A DNA stretch of 58,020 nt from Alitiscatomonas aceti. GTDB taxonomy: Bacteria; Bacillota; Clostridia; Lachnospirales; Lachnospiraceae. The position numbers and the translations under genes were made by a program. Shown piece by piece: positions 7,518 through 16,025 of this stretch. Where the stretch lies: NCBI RefSeq assembly GCF_025567195.1, contig NZ_JAOQJF010000021.1:1-58020 (forward strand). Direction: 5' to 3'. The notes beneath the pieces are model-generated. The model saw nothing but the letters and a program-made list of their open reading frames with translations. It was not told where the DNA came from and made no database searches. Numbering within the stretch: the first letter of the stretch is position 1; each line of letters begins with the position of its first letter.

Positions 7518-8456
7518 TTACTGTTTCCCCAGGGTCTGGAAGTGCTCCATGGAGCCGTACAGCTTCTGGATCCGTCCAAATTCCTCCTCATCGTAGAAGG
7601 AGCACAGACCATTTCCAAAGGCCTTGGCTGCCTCCAGCATAAACCGTCCTGCATCCTCCAGGTCCTCCAGATGGGTAGCTCCGGTGGCACAGCCTGCCAC
7701 TGTGGTCTCTGTGGTCACTGCCACGCCTACCACCGGGGCCTTGGTGGCTGTTGCCGGCTGTAAAATGCTGTTTAAGTGGTACAGGCCGTTTCCGTAGGGA
7801 GTGATATCCTGCTGGCTTAAGGCAAATACGTGGGGCAGCCGTCCTGTGGTGCTGATCATTACATCCAGAAGATCCTCGCTGACCCGTAAGATGTATCCCT
7901 CCTTCACAGTGGGGGAGATGGCAAAGCCGCGGTGATTGATGATCCGGTTGCCCTTGGTGGTATCCACCACTAAAACGGCGTCCAGGTCATCGGTAACCTC
8001 TTCCTTATTTACCTGCCAGGTCTCAACCGGGGAGTTCATGAACGGAACGGGCTCATGGGGCGTGGTGGGCGCGTCGGGACATACGTGGGTAGAGATAAAT
8101 ACGTCTCCCTCTAAGAAATCACCCTTTTTCTGCATATCCAGAAGCTTTGCAGCCACTGCCAGAGCCGTTAAAGCGCCGTCTCCGTCAGAAACGAAGCCCA
8201 GCTGCTCCGGTCTTGCTCCCAGGCCGCCCAGACGGCCTAAGATACCCATGGTCTTTGCAGAGCCGCCTTTGCTCTTTCCGTTCTTTCCGGGGATCAGGAT
8301 CCGCACCATATCTGTGTGGCCCTTGGGTCCCTCCAACGGGTAAGTCTCCACCTGGCAGTCCGGAACGATGGAGCGGAGATATTCCACCACCTGTGCTCCG
8401 GATGCCGAAGCGCTGTCTAAGATATCAAAAAGTTCAATGAGCTGCTTATATAACAT
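7518..8456 (-). CDS. DUF1177 family protein
   Basis: A 312-residue soluble protein, AAGGAGG before the ATG. It matches the DUF1177 family along its length as I recall it: MGILGRLGGLGARPEQLGFV, a histidine-rich THVCPDAPTTPHEPVPFM segment, VVDTTKGNRIINHRGFAISP, and ITPYGNGLYHLNSILQPATA near the end. The biochemical role is unknown; conserved Asp/His/Glu residues suggest a metal-dependent enzyme (inference). It is the last gene of the run galK - TAXI lipoprotein - DUF1177, 43 nt after its neighbour, so it may serve the compound taken up or sensed by the lipoprotein. Confidence 0.82.
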   Translation of the reverse strand: MLYKQLIELFDILDSASASGAQVVEYLRSIVPDCQVETYPLEGPKGHTDMVRILIPGKNGKSKGGSAKTMGILGRLGGLGARPEQLGFVSDGDGALTALAVAAKLLDMQKKGDFLEGDVFISTHVCPDAPTTPHEPVPFMNSPVETWQVNKEEVTDDLDAVLVVDTTKGNRIINHRGFAISPTVKEGYILRVSEDLLDVMISTTGRLPHVFALSQQDITPYGNGLYHLNSILQPATATKAPVVGVAVTTETTVAGCATGATHLEDLEDAGRFMLEAAKAFGNGLCSFYDEEEFGRIQKLYGSMEHFQTLGKQ

Positions 8457-8499
8457 AATAAAACCCTCCTTGCGTAAAGCCGCCGCTATTTTTAGCTGT

Positions 8500-9501
8500 T
8501 TAATCTATATATCCCTTTTCCTGATAATACCGCCTGGCCCCTTCGTGAAGGAGCCCAGACCCATCCTGGCACAAAAAGGATTTATCCTCCATGGCCGCCA
8601 GGCGCGGATCTCCCGCTTTTCCTATATTTTCATCCATGGCCCTGACGATCTCATAGGCCAGCCCATCCTCCATCTCCGCTCCGGCGCATAAAAATACCGG
8701 AAAGCCAAAGGTCCTCACAGGATCCTCCTGACCCCTGTATGTTCCTGCCGGGAGCGTGAGCCTCTGGTATCCCGGATTAATCTCCAGGATCCGGTCCAGC
8801 TCCTCCTCCGTATAGGAAAGGACTGAAACCTCCATTTCCTCTGAGAGTCTGATGAAAACGTCTGCGGGAGCCTCCAGGAAGCCGTGGATCCCGTCCACGG
8901 TCCCGTCTCTTAAGATCCCTGTACTGTTTTCGATCCCCCGCTGCCAGAAATTTTCTTCCTTCACATCCATATCCAGGGCGTCAAAGGCCGCCGCAGATGC
9001 CATTCCCGTCTCCGAAAACGCCGGTCCGGCCGAAAGATTCCGGCCGTCCAGTTCATGGACAAAGGCCAGACCCGAGTCCCTCCGGGCCAGCCACTGGGAC
9101 GCCGCCGGATAACAGGCCATGAGGATGCGGAAATTTTCTTTTTTCTCTCCCTCAAAGGTCCCTTCCCCGTTCCAGGCGTCATAAACCACATCTCCGGATA
9201 CCAGGGCCAGATCATATTTCCCCTGGCACAGGTTTTCCAGGCTCACAGGAGAGCCCTTGGACTCCTTCAGCTCCACATAGACCGTGGACTCAGAGGTATT
9301 AACTGAATCGGCCAGGGCGATGGCCTCCCTGTGAATGAGCTCCCCGTGGAGCCCTCCGGCCAGAGTCACACACTGCCGTTCTCTCTTTACCTCCTCGTCC
9401 GGAGCACAGCCCCACAGCGCCAGGGCGCTTCCCAAAAGGACCGCTGCCACCAGAAGCCGCGATGGCCATCCGGGCGTTCTGTTTCTCTTTCTGTATCCCA
9501 T
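8500..9501 (-). CDS. TAXI-family TRAP-type solute-binding lipoprotein
   Basis: Start taken at 9501, directly behind the galK stop (9503), suggesting coupled translation; an upstream start inside galK is also open. The N-terminus is MGYRKRNRTPGWPSRLLVAA followed by a lipobox ending LALWGC, so it should be a lipid-anchored extracellular protein of 333 residues. The body has features of the TAXI/NMT1 periplasmic binding fold: LAGGLHGELIHREAIALAD, LCQGKYDLALVSGDVVYDA and the pattern SETGMASAAAFDALDMD. TAXI proteins usually feed a TRAP 4TM/12TM permease, but none is in this window, so it may be an orphan or a sensor. Confidence 0.65.
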   Translation of the reverse strand: MGYRKRNRTPGWPSRLLVAAVLLGSALALWGCAPDEEVKRERQCVTLAGGLHGELIHREAIALADSVNTSESTVYVELKESKGSPVSLENLCQGKYDLALVSGDVVYDAWNGEGTFEGEKKENFRILMACYPAASQWLARRDSGLAFVHELDGRNLSAGPAFSETGMASAAAFDALDMDVKEENFWQRGIENSTGILRDGTVDGIHGFLEAPADVFIRLSEEMEVSVLSYTEEELDRILEINPGYQRLTLPAGTYRGQEDPVRTFGFPVFLCAGAEMEDGLAYEIVRAMDENIGKAGDPRLAAMEDKSFLCQDGSGLLHEGARRYYQEKGYID

Positions 9502-9502
9502 C

Positions 9503-10789
9503 TTATATAAAATCATTGACGCACACGGCACCATAGGGACGGATGCTCATGCGGTAGGCGCTTCCCTGGCCCATGGCTTTTTCTATGTATGCAATATACT
9601 CGTCTGCCAGGGCATTGGGGATCATGGCCATGATCACGCCGGCAAAACCGCCGCCGTGTACCCGGCAGGCTCCGCAGCCTTTTTCCTTAAGAAACAGCTC
9701 TGTAAGGGCCAGAGCGGTGGTGATGCCCTGCTCCTCGCTTCCCGGCACATAACAGTTCTGGAGCCACTTCCAGGAGGAATTGCCTGATTCAGTGATCAGC
9801 TCCAGGAAGTCCTCAAACCGGTCCTCCTTTAAGGCGCAGACTTCCTTCTCCACCCGCTTATTTTCCTCGAAGAAATGAAGCGCCCGAAGGAGCGCCCGGT
9901 CCCCGGCCTTTTCCTTCACCTCGGTCACACGCGCGATGACCTCTTCCTCTGTGATATCGGCGCAGACCTCTTTTCCGAACACGGCAGCTACCTTTTTCAT
10001 ATCCGAGGGGATGGAGGAGTATTCTGCGCTGAGATCCGCATGGCCCTTTCCTGTCTGGACAATGATCAGGCTGTGGTCCTGGGCTCCGAAATCATAATTG
10101 ATCTTTTCCACCACTGGCTTTAAGGGATCCTTAAAATCAATGGTGATCATGCCGCCCACGGCGCAGGCCATCTGGTCCAGCAGGCCGGAAGCTTTGTTCC
10201 AGTATTTGTTTTCCGCATATTTTCCCACATGGGCGTAGGTGACCACATCCACTTTATTCCCGTTAAAGAAGGTATTGATCATGGAGCAGATCAGCATCTC
10301 ATAAGATGCAGAGGAGCTGACTCCGGCAGCGCTGATGACGTTGCTGGTGATAAAGGCGTCAAAGCCGCCGATCCTGTACCCCATCTCCTGAAAGCCCATT
10401 AACATTCCCTTGGTCAGATCGATGGTCCCCGCCATCTTTTCGCTGGGAGAAAGGTCGTCCAGGCGGATCGTAAACCTCTGGTTGTAGGTCTCGCTGATGA
10501 TATGGATCTCATCGGTCCCGTTGGCTGCGGCCGCAGCCACACAGTCCAGGTTGATGCTTCCTGCCAGGACCTTTCCATGGTTGTGGTCCGTGTGGTTTCC
10601 GCTGATCTCTGTACGGCCAGCGGAGGTGAACAGATACATGTCTGTATTTTTAAAGGCCTGGACAAAGCCCTCCATTACATGGAGATACCGGTTTTTATTT
10701 TCCTTTGCATGGTCCTTTCCATACATTTTTTCCAGGAAGTCCGCGGCCTTCCCGCCGTCCAGCTGCTGTAACAGCAAATTTTTTTCCAT
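9503..10789 (-). CDS. galK: Galactokinase (GHMP kinase)
   Basis: Start set at 10789 (AAAGGAG 9 nt upstream); a longer frame to 10906 has no such site. The 428-residue protein has the galactokinase signature GRTEISGNHTDHNHG at about 60-75, the GHMP ATP-binding loop ISAAGVSSSASYEML at about 150-165, and the third motif CRVHGGGFAGVIMAM near the C-terminus. It would phosphorylate galactose to galactose-1-phosphate in the Leloir pathway; galT and galE are not nearby. The ATP loop (AAGVSSSAS) departs from the usual LGxGLSSSA, so a related sugar could be the substrate. It is transcribed divergently from the radical SAM gene, from a promoter at 10848-10877. Confidence 0.82.
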   Translation of the reverse strand: MEKNLLLQQLDGGKAADFLEKMYGKDHAKENKNRYLHVMEGFVQAFKNTDMYLFTSAGRTEISGNHTDHNHGKVLAGSINLDCVAAAAANGTDEIHIISETYNQRFTIRLDDLSPSEKMAGTIDLTKGMLMGFQEMGYRIGGFDAFITSNVISAAGVSSSASYEMLICSMINTFFNGNKVDVVTYAHVGKYAENKYWNKASGLLDQMACAVGGMITIDFKDPLKPVVEKINYDFGAQDHSLIIVQTGKGHADLSAEYSSIPSDMKKVAAVFGKEVCADITEEEVIARVTEVKEKAGDRALLRALHFFEENKRVEKEVCALKEDRFEDFLELITESGNSSWKWLQNCYVPGSEEQGITTALALTELFLKEKGCGACRVHGGGFAGVIMAMIPNALADEYIAYIEKAMGQGSAYRMSIRPYGAVCVNDFI

Positions 10790-10847
10790 CGATCCATCTC
10801 CTTTTTCCATATGGCTGTCATTGGTCCTTGCCAGCCAGCCTTTTCCC

Positions 10848-10877
10848 ATTATATAATAGATACCTACATACTTGCAA
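10848..10877 (-). promoter_or_regulatory. Promoter of galK
   Basis: TTGCAA (10872-10877), an 18-bp spacer and TATAAT (10848-10853) on the minus strand, about 60 bp before the galK start. Confidence 0.6.
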
Positions 10878-10904
10878 TAGTTTCGTGGAAAGGTTTTGTA
10901 AAAC

Positions 10905-11828
10905 ATGAACAGCTGGAACGGAAAACCCTATCATTCTCTGGATTTTCATTTAAAAGAAATGTTTGGCAGAAAAGTATATAAGCTGGCCCTGGACGGCGGC
11001 ATGACCTGTCCCAACCGGGACGGCTCTGTGGGCCGGGGCGGCTGCATCTTCTGCAGTCAGGGCGGCTCCGGGGATTTTGCCGCCAAAAAGCAGCTCTCTC
11101 TCCGTGAGCAGGCGGACCTGGCAAAAAAACTGGTGGAGAAAAAGGCCGGTCCCGACGCCCTGTATATCGCCTATTTCCAGTCCTACACCAACACCTACGC
11201 CCCTCTTCCCTATCTGGAAGCCCTGTTTACAGAAGCCGTCTCCCTGCCGGAGGTCTGCGCCCTGTCCATCGGCACCCGGCCCGACTGTCTGCCGGATGAG
11301 ACTGTGGCTCTCCTTTCCCGGCTGAACCAGGAAAAGCCCGTATGGGTGGAGCTGGGCCTCCAGACCATCCATGAGTCCACCGCCCGGTTCATCCGCCGCG
11401 GCTATGGGCTTCCCGTTTTCGAGGACGCCTTCCGCCGTTTGCGGGCCGCAGGCCTGACGGTCATCGTCCATGTGATCCTGGGCCTTCCGGGCGAGACCCG
11501 GGAGGATATGCTGGAAACCATCCGGTACCTGGCAGGCCTTAAGATCGACGGGATCAAGCTTCAGCTCCTCCATGTATTAAAGGGCACTGACCTGGACCGG
11601 CTGTACCGCCAGGGCGCCTTCCAGGTCCTGGAGTTTTCCCAGTATCTGGAGCTGGTGGGAGACTGTTTAAAGCTCCTTCCTCCGGAAACGGTGATCCACC
11701 GGCTCACCGGCGACGGGCCCAGATCCCTGCTGACAGCCCCCTTATGGAGCGGAAACAAACGTCTGGTGCTGAATTCCATGGCCAGGTATCTGAAAGAAAA
11801 TAAAATTTATCAGGGCCAGGAGTACTGA
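10905..11828 (+). CDS. TIGR01212-type radical SAM protein (YhcC-like)
   Basis: A 307-residue protein with the family's N-terminus (NGKPYHSLDFHLKEMFGRKV) and a radical SAM cluster site with unusual long spacing, CPNRDGSVGRGGCIFC, as in the YhcC/TIGR01212 group. Later motifs are QSYTNTYAP, LSIGTRPDCLP, VWVELGLQTIHESTARFIRR and VHVILGLPGETREDM, all typical of the SAM barrel. The substrate of this family is not settled to my knowledge. GGAAAGG lies 11 nt before the ATG. It is a single gene closed by its own terminator. Confidence 0.88.
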   Translation: MNSWNGKPYHSLDFHLKEMFGRKVYKLALDGGMTCPNRDGSVGRGGCIFCSQGGSGDFAAKKQLSLREQADLAKKLVEKKAGPDALYIAYFQSYTNTYAPLPYLEALFTEAVSLPEVCALSIGTRPDCLPDETVALLSRLNQEKPVWVELGLQTIHESTARFIRRGYGLPVFEDAFRRLRAAGLTVIVHVILGLPGETREDMLETIRYLAGLKIDGIKLQLLHVLKGTDLDRLYRQGAFQVLEFSQYLELVGDCLKLLPPETVIHRLTGDGPRSLLTAPLWSGNKRLVLNSMARYLKENKIYQGQEY

Positions 11829-11844
11829 TACTCCCGGCCCTTTT
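11813..11844 (+). terminator. Terminator of the radical SAM gene
   Basis: GGGCC-AGGAGTA pairs with TACTCC-CGGCCC around the stop codon, followed by TTTTC. Confidence 0.7.
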
Positions 11845-11851
11845 CTGGCTC

Positions 11852-12688
11852 CTATAATGCTAAGATCACGCCTCCGTCGTTGGCGTATACGGTAGATACT
11901 CCGCAGGTATCGGTGATGACCACCTCTTTGAACTCTGCCATGGAGCAGAGCTTTTCCTTCATGAACTGGGCGCGCTCTGGGGCGTTGCAGTGGGCGATCA
12001 CCAGACGCTTGTCTTTTGTGGTCCCAGCTTCCTTCACGGCGATCTCCGCCATACGCTGCAGGGCCTTCTGGATCCCCCTGGCCTGGTCCAGCTTAATGAT
12101 CGTTCCGTTGTCCGCACCCATGACCGGCTTGATGTTTAACTTGGTGGCAAAAAATGCCTGGAGCCCCGTAAGGCGTCCATTTTTTTTCAGCGTATCCAGG
12201 GATTCCAGGACAAAATACGTATTCATCCGGTCCCGGTAGGCAGCAGCCTTTTCACAGATCTCGTCAAACTCCAGGCCCTGGTCACAGAGTTCCCGGATAT
12301 ACATGGCGATATTTAACTGGCCGCTGGACGCAGATTTTGAATCCAGCACCAGGATATTTTTCTTCCCATACTCCTCCTCATAAAGGGACTTCGCCAGGAC
12401 CGCGCTGTTATAGCTTCCGCTTAAGGCCGCGGAGAGAGTGATCACAAACACGTTCTCTTCCTCGCAGCAGTACGCCTCCTTAAACATCTCCGGAGACGGA
12501 CAGGCCGATTTCGGACACTCCGGGTACTCATTTACTACTTTTATAAATTCCTTTTGGTCAAAGGTCTCGTCATCCACAAAATGCCGCTCTCCCACCATCA
12601 GTGTCAGAGGGATCGTGGAATAACAGGGATCCTTTCTCATTTCCTTTGTCAGATCCAGGCAGCTGTCCCCTATAATCTTATATCTCAT
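11852..12688 (-). CDS. DegV family fatty-acid-binding protein
   Basis: A 278-residue protein with GGAGG before the ATG. DegV features are the N-terminal IIGDSCLDLT, the PLTLMVG strand, the SACPSPEMFKEAYC segment, the VFVITLSAALSGSYNSAVLA loop that contacts lipid, and LVLDSKSASSGQLNIAM. In Firmicutes such FakB-like proteins present fatty acids to the kinase FakA for phosphorylation; no fakA is visible here, so the assignment to that pathway is by family. It has a strong promoter and a perfect 21-bp palindrome between promoter and gene, which implies dedicated repression. Confidence 0.9.
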   Translation of the reverse strand: MRYKIIGDSCLDLTKEMRKDPCYSTIPLTLMVGERHFVDDETFDQKEFIKVVNEYPECPKSACPSPEMFKEAYCCEEENVFVITLSAALSGSYNSAVLAKSLYEEEYGKKNILVLDSKSASSGQLNIAMYIRELCDQGLEFDEICEKAAAYRDRMNTYFVLESLDTLKKNGRLTGLQAFFATKLNIKPVMGADNGTIIKLDQARGIQKALQRMAEIAVKEAGTTKDKRLVIAHCNAPERAQFMKEKLCSMAEFKEVVITDTCGVSTVYANDGGVILAL

Positions 12689-12723
12689 ACCGCTTCCTCC
12701 AGCTTAAAACCGCGCCCTGCGCG

Positions 12724-12744
12724 ATGTAGTAATCATTACTACAT
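12724..12744. promoter_or_regulatory. Palindromic operator-like site before degV
   Basis: ATGTAGTAAT-C-ATTACTACAT is a perfect 10-bp inverted repeat around one base, placed directly after the -10 box of the degV promoter, where a bound repressor would block transcription. Confidence 0.6.
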
Positions 12745-12773
12745 ATTATAGGATCTCACTGCCGGAAAGTCAA
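12745..12773 (-). promoter_or_regulatory. Promoter of degV
   Basis: TTGACT (12768-12773), 17-bp spacer, TATAAT (12745-12750) on the minus strand; near-consensus sigma-A. Confidence 0.8.
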
Positions 12774-12793
12774 TCCCCCGGAAAAGCTTTTCC

Positions 12794-13759
12794 TCAAAAC
12801 AGGTACACGATCATCTCCAGCAGGCACAGTCCCAGAAACAGAAGAAATCCCGGATTCCAGTAGACATACTTTTTCCATGGGCTCTTTTCCCCGTTATGGG
12901 CCGTCACCTGGCGGTACCAGATGGGGCCGAACCGCCAGAGGACCATGGCCCCGCCGGCTGTCATAAAAACGAGGAAGGCCAGGAATGCCATGGAATAAGG
13001 GACCGCTGCCAGGTCTCCCAGGGCCGCTGCCACCAGCTCCTGCCCGGCCACCATGACGGTGCTGAAGGAATTGATGGCCATGTGCATCAGGACCGTATAG
13101 CGGATGCTGCTGGTCCTTACGGCCACGTAGCCCAGGATCAGGCCGATGGCAGCCGCATAGAAAAACTGCAGCAGGTTTCCGTGCATGAGCCCGAAGAGCA
13201 CCGCTGTGAACGCCACCGCCGTCCGGTCTCCGAACCGTCTGGCCCGTTTTAAGATCATGCCCCGGAACAGAAGCTCCTCCATGAACGGTCCCAGAAAGCA
13301 GGCGTAAATGACCATGGACGGCGTCATGTCCATCATCATCTCCGCCGCCGGGTTCATTTCCTCAATGGTCCTGCCGTTGAACGCGGAGAAAAAGGCGTTC
13401 ACCAGATTGCCCAGAAGATTAAAAACGTTCCCGGTCCCCATGGCGGCGATGAGACACAGGAGAAAGGCCGCCAGGGACAGGGGCTGAAGCTTTCCCTTAA
13501 ACTTTGGGATCCGGCACAAAAGGAGGGCTATAATCGGATAGGCGCCGCCGATGACGAACAGATATTTCACCAGCACAGCGGTCCAGGGAGAGTCAAAAAG
13601 CCAGGAAAACCAGCGGAAAACGCCGGTCTCCTGGCTTTTTGCCCACGTTTCAGCCAGGCCGAACAGCAGGGCCCCGGCGTACTGGTACGCCATCAGGGCC
13701 GCTGCGGAAAGTCCCAGCATGGTAAATGTGATAAAATAGTCCCGTCTTTTATATTCCAT
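12794..13759 (-). CDS. CPBP family intramembrane metalloprotease
   Basis: A 321-residue multi-span membrane protein. The CPBP/CAAX-protease motifs are all there: EELLFR (Glu161, Glu162, Arg166), LFGLMHGN (His193) and HMAIN (His226), within predicted helices. Family members cut prenylated or other membrane peptides; in Gram-positives many act in bacteriocin maturation or immunity, but no bacteriocin gene is close. The start lies 9 nt after the htpG stop, so it is probably cotranscribed with htpG and thus heat-shock regulated, which is uncommon. Confidence 0.88.
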   Translation of the reverse strand: MEYKRRDYFITFTMLGLSAAALMAYQYAGALLFGLAETWAKSQETGVFRWFSWLFDSPWTAVLVKYLFVIGGAYPIIALLLCRIPKFKGKLQPLSLAAFLLCLIAAMGTGNVFNLLGNLVNAFFSAFNGRTIEEMNPAAEMMMDMTPSMVIYACFLGPFMEELLFRGMILKRARRFGDRTAVAFTAVLFGLMHGNLLQFFYAAAIGLILGYVAVRTSSIRYTVLMHMAINSFSTVMVAGQELVAAALGDLAAVPYSMAFLAFLVFMTAGGAMVLWRFGPIWYRQVTAHNGEKSPWKKYVYWNPGFLLFLGLCLLEMIVYLF

Positions 13760-13768
13760 AAACGTCCT

Positions 13769-15784
13769 TTACTGCTCTTCCCGGGCCATGTCCATCATGA
13801 TCTCGCCGCTTCTTGCAATGAACTTTGTCATGCGCTCCGGAGAGAGGCTTCCATGGGCCAGCTTGGCCAGATCGTAAAGCTGCTGGCAGATCTTTCCGGT
13901 GTTCTCTCCGTCTTTGTGGTTCAGCACGAATTTCACCAGCTGGTTATTGGCGTTTAACACCAGAGTCTCCGATACCGGGAACATGTCTGCGCCGCCGCCG
14001 TACATGCTGTACATCTTCATCATATCGGCCATTCTGCGGCTCTCCTCGGAAACGGTGATCATGGAGGCCACCGACTCATTCTTAAGCTTCTCCACCTTCA
14101 CTTCCAGCTTATCGTTTCCAAGGGCCTTCTTAAAGATCTCTGAAAGGCTTTCTGCATCCTTCTTTGCCTGCTCCTTTGCGGCCTCGTCGTCCTCTTCCTT
14201 CTCCTTAAAGGTCTCGTTGACATCCGCGTCGATCCGGAGGAATTTCACCTTCTCGTTCTTCTGCTCCAGATGGGAGATGAACGGGGAATCGATGGCATTG
14301 GGAAGGATCACCGCATCCAGGCCAGCCTCCTTGAACATGTTGATATACTGGCTCTGCTCCTTTTCATCGGTCACATAGAACACCTGGTTTTCATGGCCCT
14401 TTTCTTTATTGGCATCCAGGCAGTCCTTCAAGGTCAGATATTTGCTGTCCAGGTTTTTAAAGATAATATAATCGTTCATCTTTTCTGCGAACTTCTCATC
14501 CTTTAAGCAGCCAAATTTAATGAAGGGATTGATATCGTCCCAGTATTTCTCATAATTCTCCCGGTCGGTCTTGCACATGCCGGAAAGTTTGTCTGCCACC
14601 TTCTTTGTGATGTAATCGGAGATCTTTTTCACAAAGCCGTCGTTCTGTAAGGCGCTTCTGGATACGTTCAGGGGCAGATCCGGGCAGTCGATGACGCCCT
14701 TTAACAGCATCAGGAACTCCGGGATCACCTCTTTGATATTATCGGCGATGAACACCTGGTTGTTATACAGCTTGATCTTTCCCTCGATGCTCTCGTACTC
14801 CATATTGATCTTGGGGAAGTACAGGATCCCCTTTAAGTTGAAGGGATAGTCCATGTTCAGGTGGATCCAGAATAAGGGCTCCTTGAAGTCCATGAATACC
14901 TTGCGGTAAAATTCCTTATATTCCTCCTCTGTGCACTCGTTGGGATGCTTATTCCACAGGGGATGGATATCGTTGATGGGCTCGGGCCGTCTTAAGATCT
15001 TATATTTTTCTCTTGCTGGGGAAACCTCCACAGTCTCCTTTGTACCGTCCTCGTTCTCCTTTTCCTCGGTCTTTGCCTCTTCCACAATGGTCTCGATCAC
15101 AGTGTCCTTATCGGTCAGCTCATCCTTTTCGATGGTATCGTACTGGGGCTCCGCCGTCTCGTCTGCCACATAAATCTCCACTGGCATGAAGGCGCAGTAT
15201 TTTTCCAGGACCTCTCTGGCCCGGTACTCGTTGGCAAACTCGGTGCTGTCGTCGTTTAAATAAAGGGTGATGGTGGTTCCGGCTTCTGTTTTGTCCCCGT
15301 CGGTCATCTCATACTCCGTGCCGCCTTCGGACTCCCAGTGGACCGCCCTGGCGTCTGCCTTATAGGATAAGGTATCGATGGTCACGCGGTCTGCCACCAT
15401 GAACGCAGAATAAAAGCCCAGTCCGAAATGACCGATGATCTGGTCCTCGTTGGCCTTGTCCTTGTATTTATTTAAGAAGTCCTGAGCCCCGGAAAAGGCG
15501 ATCTGGTTGATATATTCCTCCACCTCGTCCTCGGTCATTCCCAGACCGTTATCGGAGACCTGGATGGTCTTTTCCTTGGGGTTTACGGTGACGGACACCT
15601 TATATTCCACCCCGTCCGGCTCCTCGTACTCGCCCATCAGCGCCAGCTTTTTCAGCTTTGTGATGGCGTCGCAGCCGTTGCTCACCAGTTCTCTGTAAAA
15701 AATGTCATGGTCTGAGTACAGCCACTTTTTGATAATGGGGAAAATGTTCTCACTGTTAATGGATAAACTTCCGCTCTTTGCCAT
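13769..15784 (-). CDS. htpG: Chaperone HtpG (Hsp90)
   Basis: 671 residues, GAAGGAG before the ATG. The N-terminal GHKL ATPase shows YRELVSNGCDAITKL, VSDNGLGM and GHFGLGFYSAFMVAD; the middle domain contains PLNVSRSALQND. The C-terminus ends in a dimerisation region without a eukaryotic MEEVD tail. It is an ATP-driven cytosolic chaperone. Two acidic insertions are visible (after VIETIVEEAKTEE and around FKEKEEDDEAAKE). A sigma-A promoter and a CIRCE operator lie upstream, placing it in the HrcA regulon. Confidence 0.96.
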   Translation of the reverse strand: MAKSGSLSINSENIFPIIKKWLYSDHDIFYRELVSNGCDAITKLKKLALMGEYEEPDGVEYKVSVTVNPKEKTIQVSDNGLGMTEDEVEEYINQIAFSGAQDFLNKYKDKANEDQIIGHFGLGFYSAFMVADRVTIDTLSYKADARAVHWESEGGTEYEMTDGDKTEAGTTITLYLNDDSTEFANEYRAREVLEKYCAFMPVEIYVADETAEPQYDTIEKDELTDKDTVIETIVEEAKTEEKENEDGTKETVEVSPAREKYKILRRPEPINDIHPLWNKHPNECTEEEYKEFYRKVFMDFKEPLFWIHLNMDYPFNLKGILYFPKINMEYESIEGKIKLYNNQVFIADNIKEVIPEFLMLLKGVIDCPDLPLNVSRSALQNDGFVKKISDYITKKVADKLSGMCKTDRENYEKYWDDINPFIKFGCLKDEKFAEKMNDYIIFKNLDSKYLTLKDCLDANKEKGHENQVFYVTDEKEQSQYINMFKEAGLDAVILPNAIDSPFISHLEQKNEKVKFLRIDADVNETFKEKEEDDEAAKEQAKKDAESLSEIFKKALGNDKLEVKVEKLKNESVASMITVSEESRRMADMMKMYSMYGGGADMFPVSETLVLNANNQLVKFVLNHKDGENTGKICQQLYDLAKLAHGSLSPERMTKFIARSGEIMMDMAREEQ

Positions 15785-15867
15785 AAAAAATCCACTCCTT
15801 CGATATTTCTGCTGTTCTGAATGTATGTCTCCGTCAGACGACGGTTATTTTTTCTGCAACAATGGAT

Positions 15868-15896
15868 ATTGTAATACCTTTGGATGGAAATGTCAA
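15868..15896 (-). promoter_or_regulatory. Promoter of htpG
   Basis: TTGACA (15891-15896), a 17-bp spacer and TACAAT (15868-15873) on the minus strand. Confidence 0.8.
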
Positions 15897-15903
15897 CAAA
15901 AAT

Positions 15904-15930
15904 TTAGCACTCGCGCGAAGTGAGTGCTAG
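15904..15930. promoter_or_regulatory. CIRCE operator upstream of htpG
   Basis: TTAGCACTC-N9-GAGTGCTAG, one base away from the HrcA-binding consensus TTAGCACTC-N9-GAGTGCTAA. It sits 7 bp upstream of the -35 box rather than downstream of the start of transcription. Confidence 0.9.
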
Positions 15931-15959
15931 CAAAACTGTCTGTCCGGGTTTCTGGCCGC

Positions 15960-16004
15960 AAAAACGCCGCCCGAAGCCAGGATACGTTCCCGGCCCCGGG
16001 CGGC
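15960..16004 (-). terminator. Terminator of the M3 peptidase gene
   Basis: GCCGCCCG pairs with CGGGCGGC around a 23-nt loop, followed by GTTTTT on the minus strand, 22 nt after the peptidase stop. Confidence 0.75.
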
Positions 16005-16025
16005 ATAAACCGCAGATCTCTTTTA

